Positions 17,339-28,499 of a stretch of DNA of 64,000 nucleotides are shown piece by piece (within the stretch, counting starts at the first letter, position 1; each line of letters opens with the position of its first letter). This stretch comes from Apodemus sylvaticus (taxonomy: Eukaryota > Chordata > Mammalia > Rodentia > Muridae). A program made the position numbers and the translations under genes. The stretch lies in contig NC_067495.1 of the NCBI RefSeq assembly GCF_947179515.1, forward strand, positions 61,303,015 to 61,367,014, given 5' to 3'. The notes beneath the pieces were generated by a model. The model ran no database searches and was not told the origin of the DNA. It saw nothing but the letters and a program-made list of their open reading frames with translations.

Positions 17339-17470
17339 TGTCAAATTCTTATTATGTGCCACTCAACATGTCATTATATTTGCAACCTTTGGCCTAGTGT
17401 TAACACCAGCCCAGTGATACTGTCACCCCTATTTAGCAGTAGCTAGAGTCCTTGGAAGTTAGGTATCTTG
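17339..17470 (+). mobile_element. MIR-like remnant
   Basis: 'cttattatgtgccactcaacatgtcattatat' with 'cacccctatttagcagtagctagagtcc' follows the MIR core order in sense. Confidence 0.45.
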
Positions 17471-17537
17471 TCTAAAGCCATGGGTTTTAGCATTCAAACC
17501 CATGGGTCAGTAATTCCACACCAAAGTTCTCTCCAAC

Positions 17538-17583
17538 ACATGCACACATGCGAGCAAACACACACACACTCACACACACACTC
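17538..17583. repeat. Imperfect (CA)n microsatellite
   Basis: CA units broken by 'tgcgagcaa' and single T substitutions, immediately upstream of the paired B2 insertion. Confidence 0.85.
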
Positions 17584-17600
17584 ATTACAATGCAGCAATT

Positions 17601-17951
17601 AAAAGACAGCTGTAGGGGGCTGGAGAGATGGCTCAGTGGTTAAGAGCACTGACTGCTCTTCTAGGGTCCTGAGTTCAAATCCCAGCAACCACATGGTGGC
17701 TCACAACCATCTGTAATGGGATCTAACGACCTCTTCTGGTGTGTCTGAAGACAGCTACTGTGTACTTAGATATAATAAATAAATAGATCTTTGGGCTGGA
17801 ATGGAACAAGTGGGGCTGGAACAAGCACATGTCCTGAGTTCAATTCTCAGCAACCACATGATGGTTCACAACCATCTGTTCACCTATAGTATACTCATAT
17901 ACATTAAATAAATAAATAAATAAATAAATCTTTTAAAAAAAGACAACTGTA
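17601..17951 (+). mobile_element. Paired B2 SINEs within one target-site duplication
   Basis: A full B2 (17616-17792) is followed at once by a shorter, B2-derived copy (about 17793-17937) that has lost most of its head but keeps 'cctgagttcaattctcagcaacc' and its own AAAT-rich tail. The 14-bp direct repeat aaaagacagctgta / aaaagacaactgta (one mismatch) flanks the whole pair, not each copy. Confidence 0.8.
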
Positions 17952-18059
17952 AATTGGTGATATGCTTTGTAATATGAACACTGTGAGGCAGGAAGATCAT
18001 GAGTTTAGGCAAGCACGTGACTTAATGAGGGCACCCTGATTCAAAGCAAAAGCAATAAA

Positions 18060-18330
18060 AATATAGGCAAAGATGTAAATGAATATTTCTCACAAAAAGA
18101 TACACAAATGAGAAAATGCTCAACATCATCCATCATTGAGAAATGCAGGCCAATATCACGATGAAAGCATTTCATATCTAGGATGATAAAAAAAAAATGA
18201 CATATTAACTAGAGGTGTAGAGATATCAGAATTCTTATCTATTGCTTATAGAAATAGAAAATGATGAAACTACTTTGGGAAAATATTGACAGTCTTCAAA
18301 AAGTTAAGCACAGAGTTACCATATATGCTG
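18060..18330 (+). mobile_element. Old L1 ORF2 fragment
   Basis: 'aatgagaaaatgctcaacatcatccatcattgagaaatgcaggcc' is a decayed copy of the late L1 ORF2 region, without a usable frame. Confidence 0.6.
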
Positions 18331-18489
18331 TGTGGTTTTCCTTCAACTTGACATAAGTTGCTAGAGTCATTTTTATTTTTGTAAAATTGGGCAGTGTTTT
18401 ATTTTCCAGAGTCATTTTTGAGGAGGTAACCTCAATTGAGAAAATTCCCCCACCAAACTGGCCTATGGGCAAGTCTGTGCTGTACTATT

Positions 18490-19430
18490 TTTCTTTTTTT
18501 TTAATTAATTGATGAATTTATTTATTTTATGCCCCCCATCCACCCTCAGACTGTTCCACATCCCATACCTCCTCCCCACCCCCTTCTCCACGTGGATGTA
18601 CCCCCCTGCACGATACAGTCCACAAATCTCAAAAAGGTCAACAAGCCAAAGTGCCCAAGTGAGGAGGAAGTCTCCACTTGGGAGGGAGAAGAAAGCAGGG
18701 ATGGAGGGAAGGATCTGGGAGGGAAAGTGGACAAGGGGAGAAGAGTGGCAGGGGAGGGGGGAGGGGAGGGGAACATGATCTGGTATTGGGTGAGGGAAAA
18801 GGACTGAAGCCCTGAGGGTCAGCAAAGAGAATGGAAACAGGCAACCTCGGGAGGTAGGAGGTTGGGGGCACCCTCCAGAATGCACCAGAGACCTGGGAGG
18901 GGAGAGACTCAGGACTCAAAGGGAGGGAGGGACCTTAGATGAAATGCCTGACAGTAGGAAGAGGGAACTTGTAGAGTCCACCTCCAGCAGGAAGACAGGG
19001 CATCAAATGAGGGAGAGGGGGACCACTCCACAGTCATAACTCTGACCCATAATTGTTCCTGTCTGAAAGAACTGCAGGGATGGAAAGGGAGAGGAGCCTG
19101 AGGAAAAGAAGGTCCAGTGACAGGCCCAAAGTGGGATCCAGCTCAAGGGGAGGTCCCAAGACCTAACACTATTACTGAGGCTATGGAGTGCTTACAGAAA
19201 GGGGCCTAGCATGACCACACTCTGGAAAACACAACAAGCAGCTGAAAGAGTCAGATGCAGATATTTGCATCCAGCCAATGGACAGAAGTGAAGCCCTGTT
19301 GTGCTGCACTTTCTTGATTGATGGTTGAAATGGAAGGATCCCACTAACTGTGAGTTCTGCTGCCCCTGGGCTGGTGGTCCTGGATGCTATCAGAAAGCAG
19401 GCTGAGCAAGCCATGCTGAAATCACAGTTT
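18490..19430. mobile_element. Lx-type L1 3' UTR with apparent 5' inversion
   Basis: 18490-18610 reads as the extreme L1 3' end in antisense, starting with a T-rich (reversed A-tail) stretch. From about 18611 to 19430 the orientation switches to sense, with the G-rich L1 3' UTR ('gggaggtaggaggttggggg', then 'ccagccaatggacagaag'). A single element inverted at its 5' part explains both halves; two independent fragments are the alternative. Confidence 0.55.
18751..18771 (+). other. G-quadruplex-forming motif in L1 3' UTR
   Basis: Four G-runs (4, 6, 4, 4) separated by single A residues. L1 3' UTRs are known to carry such polypurine G-rich tracts. Confidence 0.7.
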
Positions 19431-19849
19431 AAAATGGAGAAGCTTTAAAGTCTTAAAGCCCATATGTAGCTCCTTTTATTATCCATTAAAAATATTTGAC
19501 TTTATTGAGGACTTCATTTTGTAGTGCTGAGCCCATGATCTTCCTGACTTAGCCTCCCACAAAATGATGAATCTTGTGTTAAATGAATTCTGTCTCAAAG
19601 GAAGGGGGCTGTTTTTAGAAAAAGCATTTCTGGTGGATGGAGCTCAGAGCAAGAGTACTTGACTAGTTTAATGAGGTTCTGTGTTCAATCCCAGTTGGTG
19701 GCAAGAAGAGAGCCTTATGACGGGCATCTCTTGTGTCTGTGAGCACACATATGTGCACAAATTGGTTCTCTGTACAGATTGGAGTAGTTTTAATGTCCAT
19801 CATAATACAATACTGTTTCATCATCAAAAAATGCCTCCATATTATCCTT

Positions 19850-20095
19850 GAAAATACCACCTTTACTATTAATTATCCCCTAGCACTCACTACTGTCTTC
19901 TCCATCTCTAAAGCTTGGTCATTTCAAGGATTGTATACAAATAAAATCATATAATCTTTTGAGATCTGCACTTTTTACTGAGCACAATGCCATCAAGATC
20001 CAAATTACTGTGTAGCAAAGTAGTTGTCCTTTAACTGAGTAGTCACTGTTTCACCCCCTGGTTGTACCAACATTGTTTAGCCACTCACTCACTGA
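19850..20095. mobile_element. Old mammalian L1 (L1M-type) 3' fragment
   Basis: 'cttggtcatttcaaggattgtatacaaataaaatcatataat' through 'gagcacaatgccatcaagatcc' resembles the widespread L1M 3' end. It shows the same pattern as the fragment at 46960-47340. Confidence 0.5.
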
Positions 20096-20129
20096 AAGAC
20101 ATCGGATTATCTCCTCCCCCTCTGTATGT

Positions 20130-20630
20130 GTATGGGGGTCCCCCTTCCAAAGTTCTTCACCCTACCCCCCTTTCCCCTTTGCCTCTGAGGGGATGTCCTG
20201 CCCCTGGCATCCCCCTTTTCAACTTTTTAGACAATGAATCTTTCTATGTAGCCCCAATTGGCCTGGAGGTCACTATGCAGCCCAAGCTGACTTTGAATTT
20301 GCAATCTTCCTTGTCTCAGCTCACTACCCCCTCTCCATGCTGGGATAACAAGTATGTACCATGACATCCAATTTCTTGTCAATACTTTAACAGGTCATTT
20401 CACAAAGGATCATTCTTTGAAGTCCACTTATGAATTTTTTCTATTGTATAAATTGTATGAGTTTCCTTTTGAAGCTACTATTAATTGATACCAACTGGGT
20501 GACTATTTTTTGAGACAAGGTCTCACTTTGTAGCTACTGGCTGGCCTGGAACGTTATGCAGATCAGGCTGGCTCCAAAATCAAAGAGATCCACCTGTTGG
20601 GATTACAGGCATAGGCCGCCAAATAGCTTT
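20130..20630 (-). mobile_element. Cluster: L1 3' end fragment and two antisense B1/B4-like SINEs
   Basis: 20130-20215 is a C-rich antisense L1 3' UTR piece ('cctttgcctctgaggggatgtcctgcccc'). 20220-20370 and 20505-20630 each follow the antisense B1 order ('gtctcactttgtagctactggctggcctgg', 'ttgggattacaggcataggc'). Confidence 0.5.
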
Positions 20631-20976
20631 GGTGACTATTAAGACAACTAACCTATGAATTCTGGAAGCCAGAAGTCTGAAAATGGATGTTACTGGGATA
20701 AAAATTAAACGTATTGCTTTATTCTCTCTGGGTTCTCTAGAGGAGGATCTATTTATCCCCCTACCTTTCCTGATTCTAGTGGCTGTCAACATTCCTTAGC
20801 TCCTGGCTTTCTTCTAAGAGAAACATTCATTCTTCCACCTGTCTCAGTCATCAGATCTCCTCTAACTCTGATTTTTCCATCTTCATGTTCTATGAGTCCA
20901 CATGATAACACACACAGTGACCCATGTGATCTCCGCACAGAAGATCCATCTCCAGATATTTAAGTGAATCACTTCT

Positions 20977-20979
<3 letters not shown>

Positions 20980-21025
<46 letters not shown>

Positions 21026-21178
21026 TGTATGCCATGAAGAAGTCTTTGGATCACCTGGACACCTGGAGCTGGAGTTACAGGTCATTGTGAGCCAACCAAT
21101 ACGCATGCTGGAAACTAAACTTGGGTCTTTTGAAAGAGCAAATACATGCTTTTAACCACAGAGACATCTCTCCAGCCC
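20980..21178 (-). mobile_element. B3 SINE, antisense, with (CA)n at 20980-21023
   Basis: About 22 CA units, then 'ggagctggagttacaggtcattgtgagcc' and 'aaccacagagacatctctccagccc', the antisense B3/B2 head. The microsatellite lies at its 3' (tail) side. Confidence 0.75.
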
Positions 21179-21252
21179 TTAATATTTTCTTATATGCTCA
21201 AATAATAAAAAAATGTATGTCATAATTATTTAAAATAATAAAAAAATAATTA

Positions 21253-21435
21253 ATTGTGGGTGGAGAGACACCTAAGTTCAGTTTTGAGAACCTACATGGC
21301 AGCTCACACCTGTCTGCAACTTCAATTCCAGGATTCCTGATGCCCTCTTCTGGCTTCCCCAGGGTCTGCATGCATATGGTGTCCATACATGCATTCATAC
21401 AAAACATTCATACATGTAAGAATAAACATAAATTA
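21253..21435 (+). mobile_element. B3-type SINE
   Basis: 'ggagagacacctaagttcagttttgagaacctacatggcagctcacacc' and 'ctgatgccctcttctggcttcccc', then an A-rich end. The head is degraded. Confidence 0.55.
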
Positions 21436-21629
21436 AAGAAACAAGAATTATTAAATTATTATGATTGCTAGAATTAGGACATACTTCTATAACATCCAAA
21501 AAATGTTTATGCAGAAACAGGGCTGAGGTATTGAGAGAAAAGAAAGGAAAAAAGGTATGCTGGCAAACACGGCTTTCTGAACATAACCTGACCATTATAC
21601 TCATGAAATCACCACAGCTATGTTTACCA

Positions 21630-21657
21630 ACACACACACACACACACACACACACAC
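21630..21657. repeat. (CA)n microsatellite
   Basis: 14 CA units. Confidence 0.95.
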
Positions 21658-21757
21658 TTACATACAGACAGAGGGGAGGAGAGAGGGAGAAGAGAAACAA
21701 AAAAAAATCTGTATTAACACAGTTATTTACACTTTTTTCTAATTGTGGCCAAAGAGC

Positions 21758-21758
<1 letters not shown>

Positions 21759-21813
<55 letters not shown>
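21759..21813. repeat. (TG)n microsatellite
   Basis: About 27 TG units, 100 bp from a (CA)n tract of opposite reading (21630-21657), so the pair is a potential long inverted repeat. Confidence 0.95.
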
Positions 21814-21815
<2 letters not shown>

Positions 21816-21855
21816 CACAAAATAAGAGGGCAACATAACTATGTTGATAGGCAAT

Positions 21856-22155
21856 CCCTATTTTTTGTTTACGTCCCAAATGTTGCCCCCCTCCCAGTCT
21901 CCCCTTACAGAGTTCTTCCCTCCATCTCCCCCTCCCCTTTGCCTCTGAGAAGGTGTCCCCTAGGTATCCCCCTACTCTGGGGAATCAAGTCTCTGCAGAA
22001 TTAGGTGCATCCTTTCCCACTGAGGCCTGCTAAGGCAGCCCTCTGCTACATATGTGCCTAGGGCCACAGACCAGCTGGTGTATGCTCTTTGGTAGTTGGC
22101 TCAGCCTCTGGGAGCTCCCAGGGGTCCAGGTTAGTTGACACTGTTGGTCTTCCTA
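21856..22155 (-). mobile_element. Lx-type L1 3' UTR fragment, antisense
   Basis: 'gttacgtcccaaatgttgcccccctcccagtctcc'-like start, 'gaggcctgctaaggcagccctctgctac' and 'gaccagctggtgtatgctctttggtagttggctcag' are typical L1 3' sequences on the complementary strand. Confidence 0.75.
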
Positions 22156-22361
22156 CGGGGTTTATAGGCAATTCCTTTTTACCACATATAAAATCCTCAC
22201 AGTACCGCTCAACATCCTGTTTATACTTATAACATGAACTGTTTACAAGGTCAAGTCCAGACAAACTAGAGAAAGAAAGAAACTGGTTTAGAGCTAGAGA
22301 AAGCAGCTGTCGACTGACAGAGGTCTGGGCAAGTGTTTGGGATGTAGTTCTAAGTTATTTC

Positions 22362-22580
22362 TTAAAGATTTATTTCTTATTTTAATTATGTGTAAGTGTA
22401 TGTGGTTCTGTGTATTGTGTATTGAGTATTGAGGGGCAGTGCTTGATGAGGTCAGAAATATCAGATCCCCTGGAACTGGAGTTAGAGGCACTGTGAGCTA
22501 AATGGGGTAATGGAAACAAATCTCAAGTCTACTGCAAAAACAGCATATGCTGTGAACAATCGACCCATCTCTCCAGACCC
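22362..22580 (-). mobile_element. B3 SINE, antisense
   Basis: A T/A-rich reversed tail, 'gatcccctggaactggagttagaggcactgtgagc' and the end 'caatcgacccatctctccagaccc' give the antisense B3 layout, with an internal insertion. Confidence 0.65.
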
Positions 22581-22589
22581 TGTTCTAAG

Positions 22590-23335
22590 TTACCAAATGA
22601 AAAGCCATTGAAAGTCTACAATGGGAGAAGTCATGAAATTTGATCCCCTTTACAATAGTCTTCAATTATTTTGGTCAGTTTCCTTCAAATTGAACAACTT
22701 TTCAATTTTCCAATACATGGGAAATGCCAAATCAATTTAAAATATTAATAAAAGTTATGAAAACCTGAACTACACTCCTTTGATCTTGGACTCAGCAAGT
22801 AGATAATGAGCCAAAACCAACATTGTTTATCTTATGAGCACATAAAAATAAACAGAGTGAACTATCGAAGGAAATTATTTTATCTAGTGTGACAGCTATA
22901 AGCAAAATTGTTGGGTGGAACATCAAAACTGGGGAAGAGTATCCACAGGCCCCAGCAGAGATTCCTGACGTTGTGTCAGTGTTAATAGAAATCAGCCAAA
23001 GAGGAAAGCTGTTGTTTGCAAGAAAGTATCAATGAGACAGAACTGAACCTTTTGTTAACTAAGGTTAGCCAGTGCTGAGAAATACAAACCAAAGCCCAGA
23101 GCCATTAGCCACTCTGCTAGGGTTGCTGGCCAGCATGCTCCAGAGATTGTCCCATCTCACCTTCAGAACACTAAAATTACAGACACTGGCTGCCTGGCAT
23201 TTTTATGGGTGCTGGGGATCAAACTTGGGTTTTCATGCCTGTGTGGCAAGCACTTAACTGACTGACTCCAGCTGCTTAATAAGATGTTCTCTAATACCTG
23301 TGTAATACATTCTTAGACTTCTGTCTTGGTTGGTT
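22590..23335. other. Intergenic DNA, one small antisense SINE piece
   Basis: No gene is recognised. 23190-23275 ('gggtgctggggatcaaacttgggttttcatgcctgtgtggcaagca') is a truncated antisense B4/ID-type piece. Confidence 0.45.
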
Positions 23336-23339
23336 GGTT

Positions 23340-23501
23340 GGCTGGTTTTGGTGTTTTGAGGCAGTGTTTCTCTACTTAGGCCTGACTGTCCTAGAACTCA
23401 CTCTGTAGCTCTGTAAACCAGACTGGCCTCTAACTCAAGAGATCCACCTTTCTCTGCCTCCTGAGTGCTGAGAATACAGGTGTGCACCACCACCGCCTGT
23501 C
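23340..23501 (-). mobile_element. B1 SINE, antisense
   Basis: 'tttgaggcagtgtttctctacttaggcctgactgtcctagaactcac' through 'gagaatacaggtgtgcaccaccacc' with a short internal duplication; preceded by a (TTGG)n reversed tail. Confidence 0.8.
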
Positions 23502-25527
23502 TAGACTTCTGTCTTTTTGAGATATATACATCATTACTCTGACACTCTTTAATGTCTTTTGCAAAAGCAAGTTGTCAGCTTTCATGTTTGCTTCTGAAAA
23601 ATAGAAGTGTAACATTTAAAATATCTGAAATGCACTTGCAAGGTGCTGGGGGGTAATAAAGAAGGCCCTTGATAATGCTTATCAGGAAATTGTGACATCT
23701 TTGTTCCAAATTTTGATGACACAAAACGATTACCCAAGTGTACAGCACAATTATTGGCTAAGGTCCTTTACAATGTGTAAAGCTCAAAATAGTTGAATGG
23801 AGTCTCTGTCTAGGTATCTGTCATCAGGTATCCCTAGGGTGCCAAAGGCCCATATGCAGTTCTGTCCTGTAACTGCAGGACATGAAAGTATCAATCTGGA
23901 CAACAGAGAGAGAAAAGTAGATTAGGGGAAGCAGAATTCCTTCTTAGAAGTGACCTTCAAACTTACTGTCAGTCCCCAGACCCAAGACTGTCATAGAACT
24001 ATCCAGAGCATAAATCTCCACACCACAATCTTAAGACATACTGTCTAAGGAAGAAAAACAAAAATTTACACCCCACCCCTGCCTAGCCTGGTAGAGTTTT
24101 CCTCCACAACCAACTTTCTTGTTTATCATAGTAACTAGAAGAAAATAGATGTCAGGGATGGACTGGGGCGGGAACTGGATGAGTCAGGACACAGCAGTTA
24201 GGCTGAAGCTAGAGAGCTCCACCCTCTTTACAAACCCGACTGCCTGGAGGTCAGCCAGGCAAGAGCCTCAAAGCATCTGTGCAAACAAATCCTCCCTGAA
24301 GACAAGCAGCGTCTAGTAGATGACTTATCTTCATCCCCAAGATGACCCATACCATATGACAAATAGAGGTCAGGCCAGCACACTGTGTTCCTAGAGGATT
24401 AGCACATTAGCAGATGTGTCATCCTGGTGTGGTCTTCACAAGCTATCATGCACTCCTCGGATAGACAATTATAGCATTCTTACTATGTGGCTGGCACTGT
24501 TTGGGATGCTAGAATGGCCGCTGAAATACAATATGGGCCGGCCCTCCCAGACTTGGTATTCTAACTAGACCAACAAGAAAGCAACACCATCAAGCCTCAG
24601 TTACTACAATGAAGAAAATTTAATTAGCAATTAATAGGTAGCAGGGAATCTTAGTTCAGCTATAGCAGTAAGAGAGTCTTCCACGATGTATTGTTTGAAC
24701 AGTGATCTGAAGGAGAAGAACCGGTTATGCTTACTCCAGAGGAAGAATAGTTCCAGGACAGGGATCAAAACACGCAGAAGGAGAGAATAGACATGAAACT
24801 GTCAGGAAATAGAAAGATGTCAACTGGAACATATTGAATAGGGGAAGAGTGGAACAGAAGACCAGAGGTCAATGGAGGTTTGATCAAGTAGGACCTCCTA
24901 GAAACAGCAATGACTTCAGATTTGCTTTCTTATAAAGATAATGAATGGAAGGTTTAAAACTCTTAGCCTATAGGGAGAATAGAAAGCTTTAAAAAAAAAA
25001 CAAAGTAGGGAGACTAAGACAGTAAATTTCTTTAATCTTTCAGCCAATTTTACTGGTATCCCTTGCCCTAGTCTATCCTTCTGAATATCACATCTAAAAA
25101 TATGGTCAATAAAAATTTAAAGCCTATTTATTTCCTTACATGAAGGTTGTCACCACTAATGAAATCAAGCGTTCCTCTCTGTCCTTAGTTTAATTTTCTA
25201 ATTGGCTTGTATTTTCCCAGTTGCTTTATGATGTGCTCTAGACCATTTGTCCGGTGCCCCCTTTCTTTTCACTCCACTTTGCTCATGTTGGTGATTTCCT
25301 GGGGAAAAAAATTACATCCTTTCCCTATAAAAGCAAGCCCTAATTCCTGACTTGTCTGTTTGCCTCCTGATGTATTTTAACTTGTTCATTTATTTTCCCT
25401 AGTTCCTGTAAAATAGACCTCTGCCTGAGGCTTGTATAGACTTAGAGTCACAGAACTATGTCACTTTTAGTTATTCAAATATTTCTATAAGTAATGCAGA
25501 TGATGATAGTGTAATTCTGTCTTACCT

Positions 25528-25530
<3 letters not shown>
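23502..25530. other. Intergenic DNA without recognised genes
   Basis: This is one of the longest stretches in the window with no young repeat. 24440-24860 may hold L2-age remnants ('ttcttactatgtggctggcactgtttgggatgc'). The rest, including about 24090-24440, is unassigned and would be the natural place to look for a conserved non-coding element. Confidence 0.35.
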
Positions 25531-25593
<63 letters not shown>

Positions 25594-25704
25594 AGACTGG
25601 ACTTAAACTTGCTGTAAGCCAAGGGTAATCTCAAACCGCTAGTGTTCCCACCTCAGCCTCCCAAGTGCTGGGATTGCAGGTGTGAGCCAACATGACACGC
25701 TGAG
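25531..25704 (-). mobile_element. (TC)n microsatellite plus antisense B1-like SINE
   Basis: About 30 TC units (25531-25591) run directly into an antisense B1/B4 element (25593-25704, 'cctcagcctcccaagtgctgggattgcaggtgtgagcc'). Confidence 0.75.
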
Positions 25705-26160
25705 TCTTTTCATTGTGACATTCCATGGGAACCTTTTGCCTCATGGTTTTAGCAGTCAGGGATGATGGTCTGACACTATTGCTTCTTCAGAGATTCTACA
25801 ATAATATTTTTCTATTTCTGTTATTCTCTCCACATTAATTAGCTGATATAATGCAGTATATACAGAAAGTCTCATCTCCGACAATAGTACTTCTGTCTAG
25901 TTTCCTTCCACTCACTCCCCTTTGTTAATTTGCTGCCTTCTTCCTTCTAAGTTTCTTTTAGCAATTAAAACAATTTATAAATATGTATGAATGTGTGTAT
26001 ATAGTCATAGGCATTTGTTTATGTACAAATTTTTCTGTGTATACACAAATTCCAATAAATATGCATTACATAGGTGCATGTAAAATGTAAATATATACAT
26101 ATTCCAATTTAAGTCTTGCACAAAACGTAACATACTTTTTTTTTACTTAAACGTGACCTA
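25705..26160. other. AT-rich intergenic DNA
   Basis: No gene is recognised. A TATATA/TATGTA-rich patch lies at 25975-26105. Confidence 0.4.
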
Positions 26161-26164
26161 GAGT

Positions 26165-26302
26165 AGTGAGAATAATGGTGCACACCTATAGTCCCAGCAG
26201 CACTCCAGAAGATGAAAGAGGAGAATCACAAGTTTAAGTGCAGCTTGAGCTACACAGCAAGCTCCTGTCTCAAAAACCAAAACAGCAAGAAAAAAAAAAG
26301 TT
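26165..26302 (+). mobile_element. Diverged B1-like SINE
   Basis: 'gaataatggtgcacacctatagtcccagcagcac' to 'gctcctgtctcaaaaacc' with an A-rich tail. The B1 order is intact but diverged. Confidence 0.6.
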
Positions 26303-26714
26303 CTGTGAAGTTCTTCACATCATCATCTAGAGATAGATCATCCTCATCCTTGACAAGGTTTTGAGCAGAAAAATGGCAAAAGCTGACCCAGAGTTTACAA
26401 GTCTTTCCTCTAGCTGCTTGTAGGAAATGAAATTTAAGGAAACCAGCACTAAAGCAGGGGAACTACTACAGTGGTCCACAGAGACTCTTAGACCATGCAG
26501 ATAAGAAGAGACCAGAAAGTGAGAGGGCCCGGCCCCAGAGCAGAGATACCACTCATAATACAGAGACAAAATACATCCCAAAATACATTTTAAAAAGCTG
26601 TTTCATGCACACCACCTACATTCTAACTCACACAAATTGTTCTAGTACAAATATGCTTATTCAAATGTGTTCATATCACTGCAACTAGAGGGAGTCAAGA
26701 TAGTTTTTTTGTTT

Positions 26715-27310
26715 TCATTTTTCATTTATGTGTGTGTGTGTTTGTGTGCGTGTGTTTCTCTGTGTGCAACACAAGTACATAGGCATATATGGAAGCCAGC
26801 ATTCAATATCAGGAAGTATCTTCCTGTATCGCTCTCTATAAAAGTGGAATGGGACAATCCAGCTGCTGCCAAGGCCAAGATAATTCAAGCAGTTCTTTCT
26901 TTCACAGATGTTGACTGTTGGCTTCCATATGTGCCCCATATTGAGAGCTTGTCTGTGGGTCCTTAGGATACTGATTTCCAGGTGCCAGAATCTGTCATCT
27001 GAGAAGTGAGTGTAGACTAAAATGGGTATTAGTACCACACCCTGCTCCACACTTTACCCTACCTCCCACCTGGGAATCAGAGTCTGGCTGCAGGCTTGTG
27101 CTGTGAAACCTCCCCCATATTCATAAGGATTTAGAAAAAGACTCCATTTCTGCCCTACCCCCCCCCCCGAGTTCTGGCTCCTCTCTTCAGAGACCCTACC
27201 ATGTTGTCTGTCTCTAGTGTGGGGCCTGGACTGTCCTTAGAATCCCCCCAACACTTTTGTCTCTCTGTTCATAGTGTTAACAACTTTCTAATAAACTTTT
27301 TACTCCCTAG
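26715..27310. mobile_element. SINE fragment followed by possible LTR-like segment
   Basis: 26715-26830 is TG-rich with an antisense SINE-like middle. 26840-27310 is unassigned but has pyrimidine-rich blocks and one AATAAA at 27290-27295 near its end, as a solo LTR might. I saw no paired LTR, primer site or coding remnant, so this stays tentative. Confidence 0.25.
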
Positions 27311-27414
27311 TAATCACTTTCCATGTCCTTCTTGAGACAGCAGCCAGACAATCTTCTGAAATTTTTCACTCTCTCTCTACCTTATGTATGTATTTATTTT
27401 TGGAGGTATTTTTA

Positions 27415-27563
27415 TCTATTTTTCAAGACAGGGTTTCTCTGAGTAGCCCTGGTTGTCCTGGAACTCATTCTGTACACCAGGCTGGCCTCAAACTCAAGAG
27501 TTCCTGCTGCTTGTGCCTCCCAAGTGCTAGAACTAAAGGCCTGCACCACTATGCCTGGCTCCA
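27415..27563 (-). mobile_element. B1 SINE, antisense
   Basis: 'caagacagggtttctctgagtagccctggttgtcctggaactcattctgtacaccaggctggcctc' to 'gcaccactatgcctggctc', a well preserved B1. An A-run follows at 27571-27584. Confidence 0.9.
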
Positions 27564-27634
27564 CCATATTTAAAAAAAAAAAAAAACAAAACACATTTTG
27601 CCGAGCCTGGAGTTCACCAACTACTAGACTGCAT

Positions 27635-27762
27635 GACCCGCAAGTGTCCGCTTTCCTTCTGTCTCCACTTCTCAGCACTTTTACATGGATTCTGGGGATC
27701 TGAACTCAGAGCCGCAGGCTTGCGCAGCAAGCAGTTTATCCACTAAGCCATCTCCCCAGCCC
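27635..27762 (-). mobile_element. B4/ID-type SINE fragment, antisense
   Basis: 'gattctggggatctgaactcagagccgcaggcttgcgcagcaagc' and 'ccactaagccatctccccagccc' are an antisense tRNA-derived SINE head. Confidence 0.65.
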
Positions 27763-28329
27763 AATGGCTAGCTTCTAATCTGATTTGGTTATGTGAAAGA
27801 AGATGTATTCCAGGGACAGAAACAACATAGGGAAGGTTTCAGGGGCTGGGAAAGGTAGCTTTTATCTCATCAGCATCAGTCCCTGGAAATGGGCAGAGCA
27901 AAAGAACTCCTCAAACTATTAAATAGTAATAAAGGGAGGAGAACCAGCGATCAGAAAAGAAACCCAGCCCTGGGCTTTGCTTCTGCTCAACCTCTATTCA
28001 CTGGTGACTCCAAGATAACTTATGTCTTCACAAACTGGCTGTGGCGGAGTGGAGCGACTTCTTACAGTTTCTTTGTTGCCCCCTACACTCCGACCACACT
28101 CGCCTACTTGTTGCTCTTAACTCAGGGACTTGGAGCTGCTGCTTTCTCTGTCAGTGATACCACTTCCTCTAGATACCATTTCCCTGATCAACCTATCTAA
28201 AATTGCAGCTCACTCTCCTTCCTGCTAAGACCGTTGATCTTACTTCACAGTTCACAATACCACTTGGCATTACTATATTATATGCCATATGGGTTATTCT
28301 TTAATCTTTTTTTACAGTCCAGACTTTAT

Positions 28330-28465
28330 CCCACTCCAGGTATACCCTCAGACTGTTCCACATCCCATCCCATACTTCCCCCCAACCCCCCATCTCCAAG
28401 AGGATGTCCCCACCCCCCACCCCACCATACCTCCCCACTCCCTGGGGCCTCCAGTCTCTTGAGAG
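28330..28465 (-). mobile_element. L1 3' UTR fragment, antisense
   Basis: 'ccctcagactgttccacatcccatccc' through 'tggggcctccagtctcttgag', C-rich, the same L1 3' end as at 18530-18600. It sits directly upstream of an L2 end. Confidence 0.75.
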
Positions 28466-28499
28466 TGATATGCTGTGTGTTTATTAGTTGCTGTCTTTC

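Noticed and set aside
18505..18919. Overlapping 76-126 codon proline/serine- and glycine-rich frames on both strands
   Set aside because: They result from the polypurine/polypyrimidine L1 3' UTR tract, which lacks stops in several frames.
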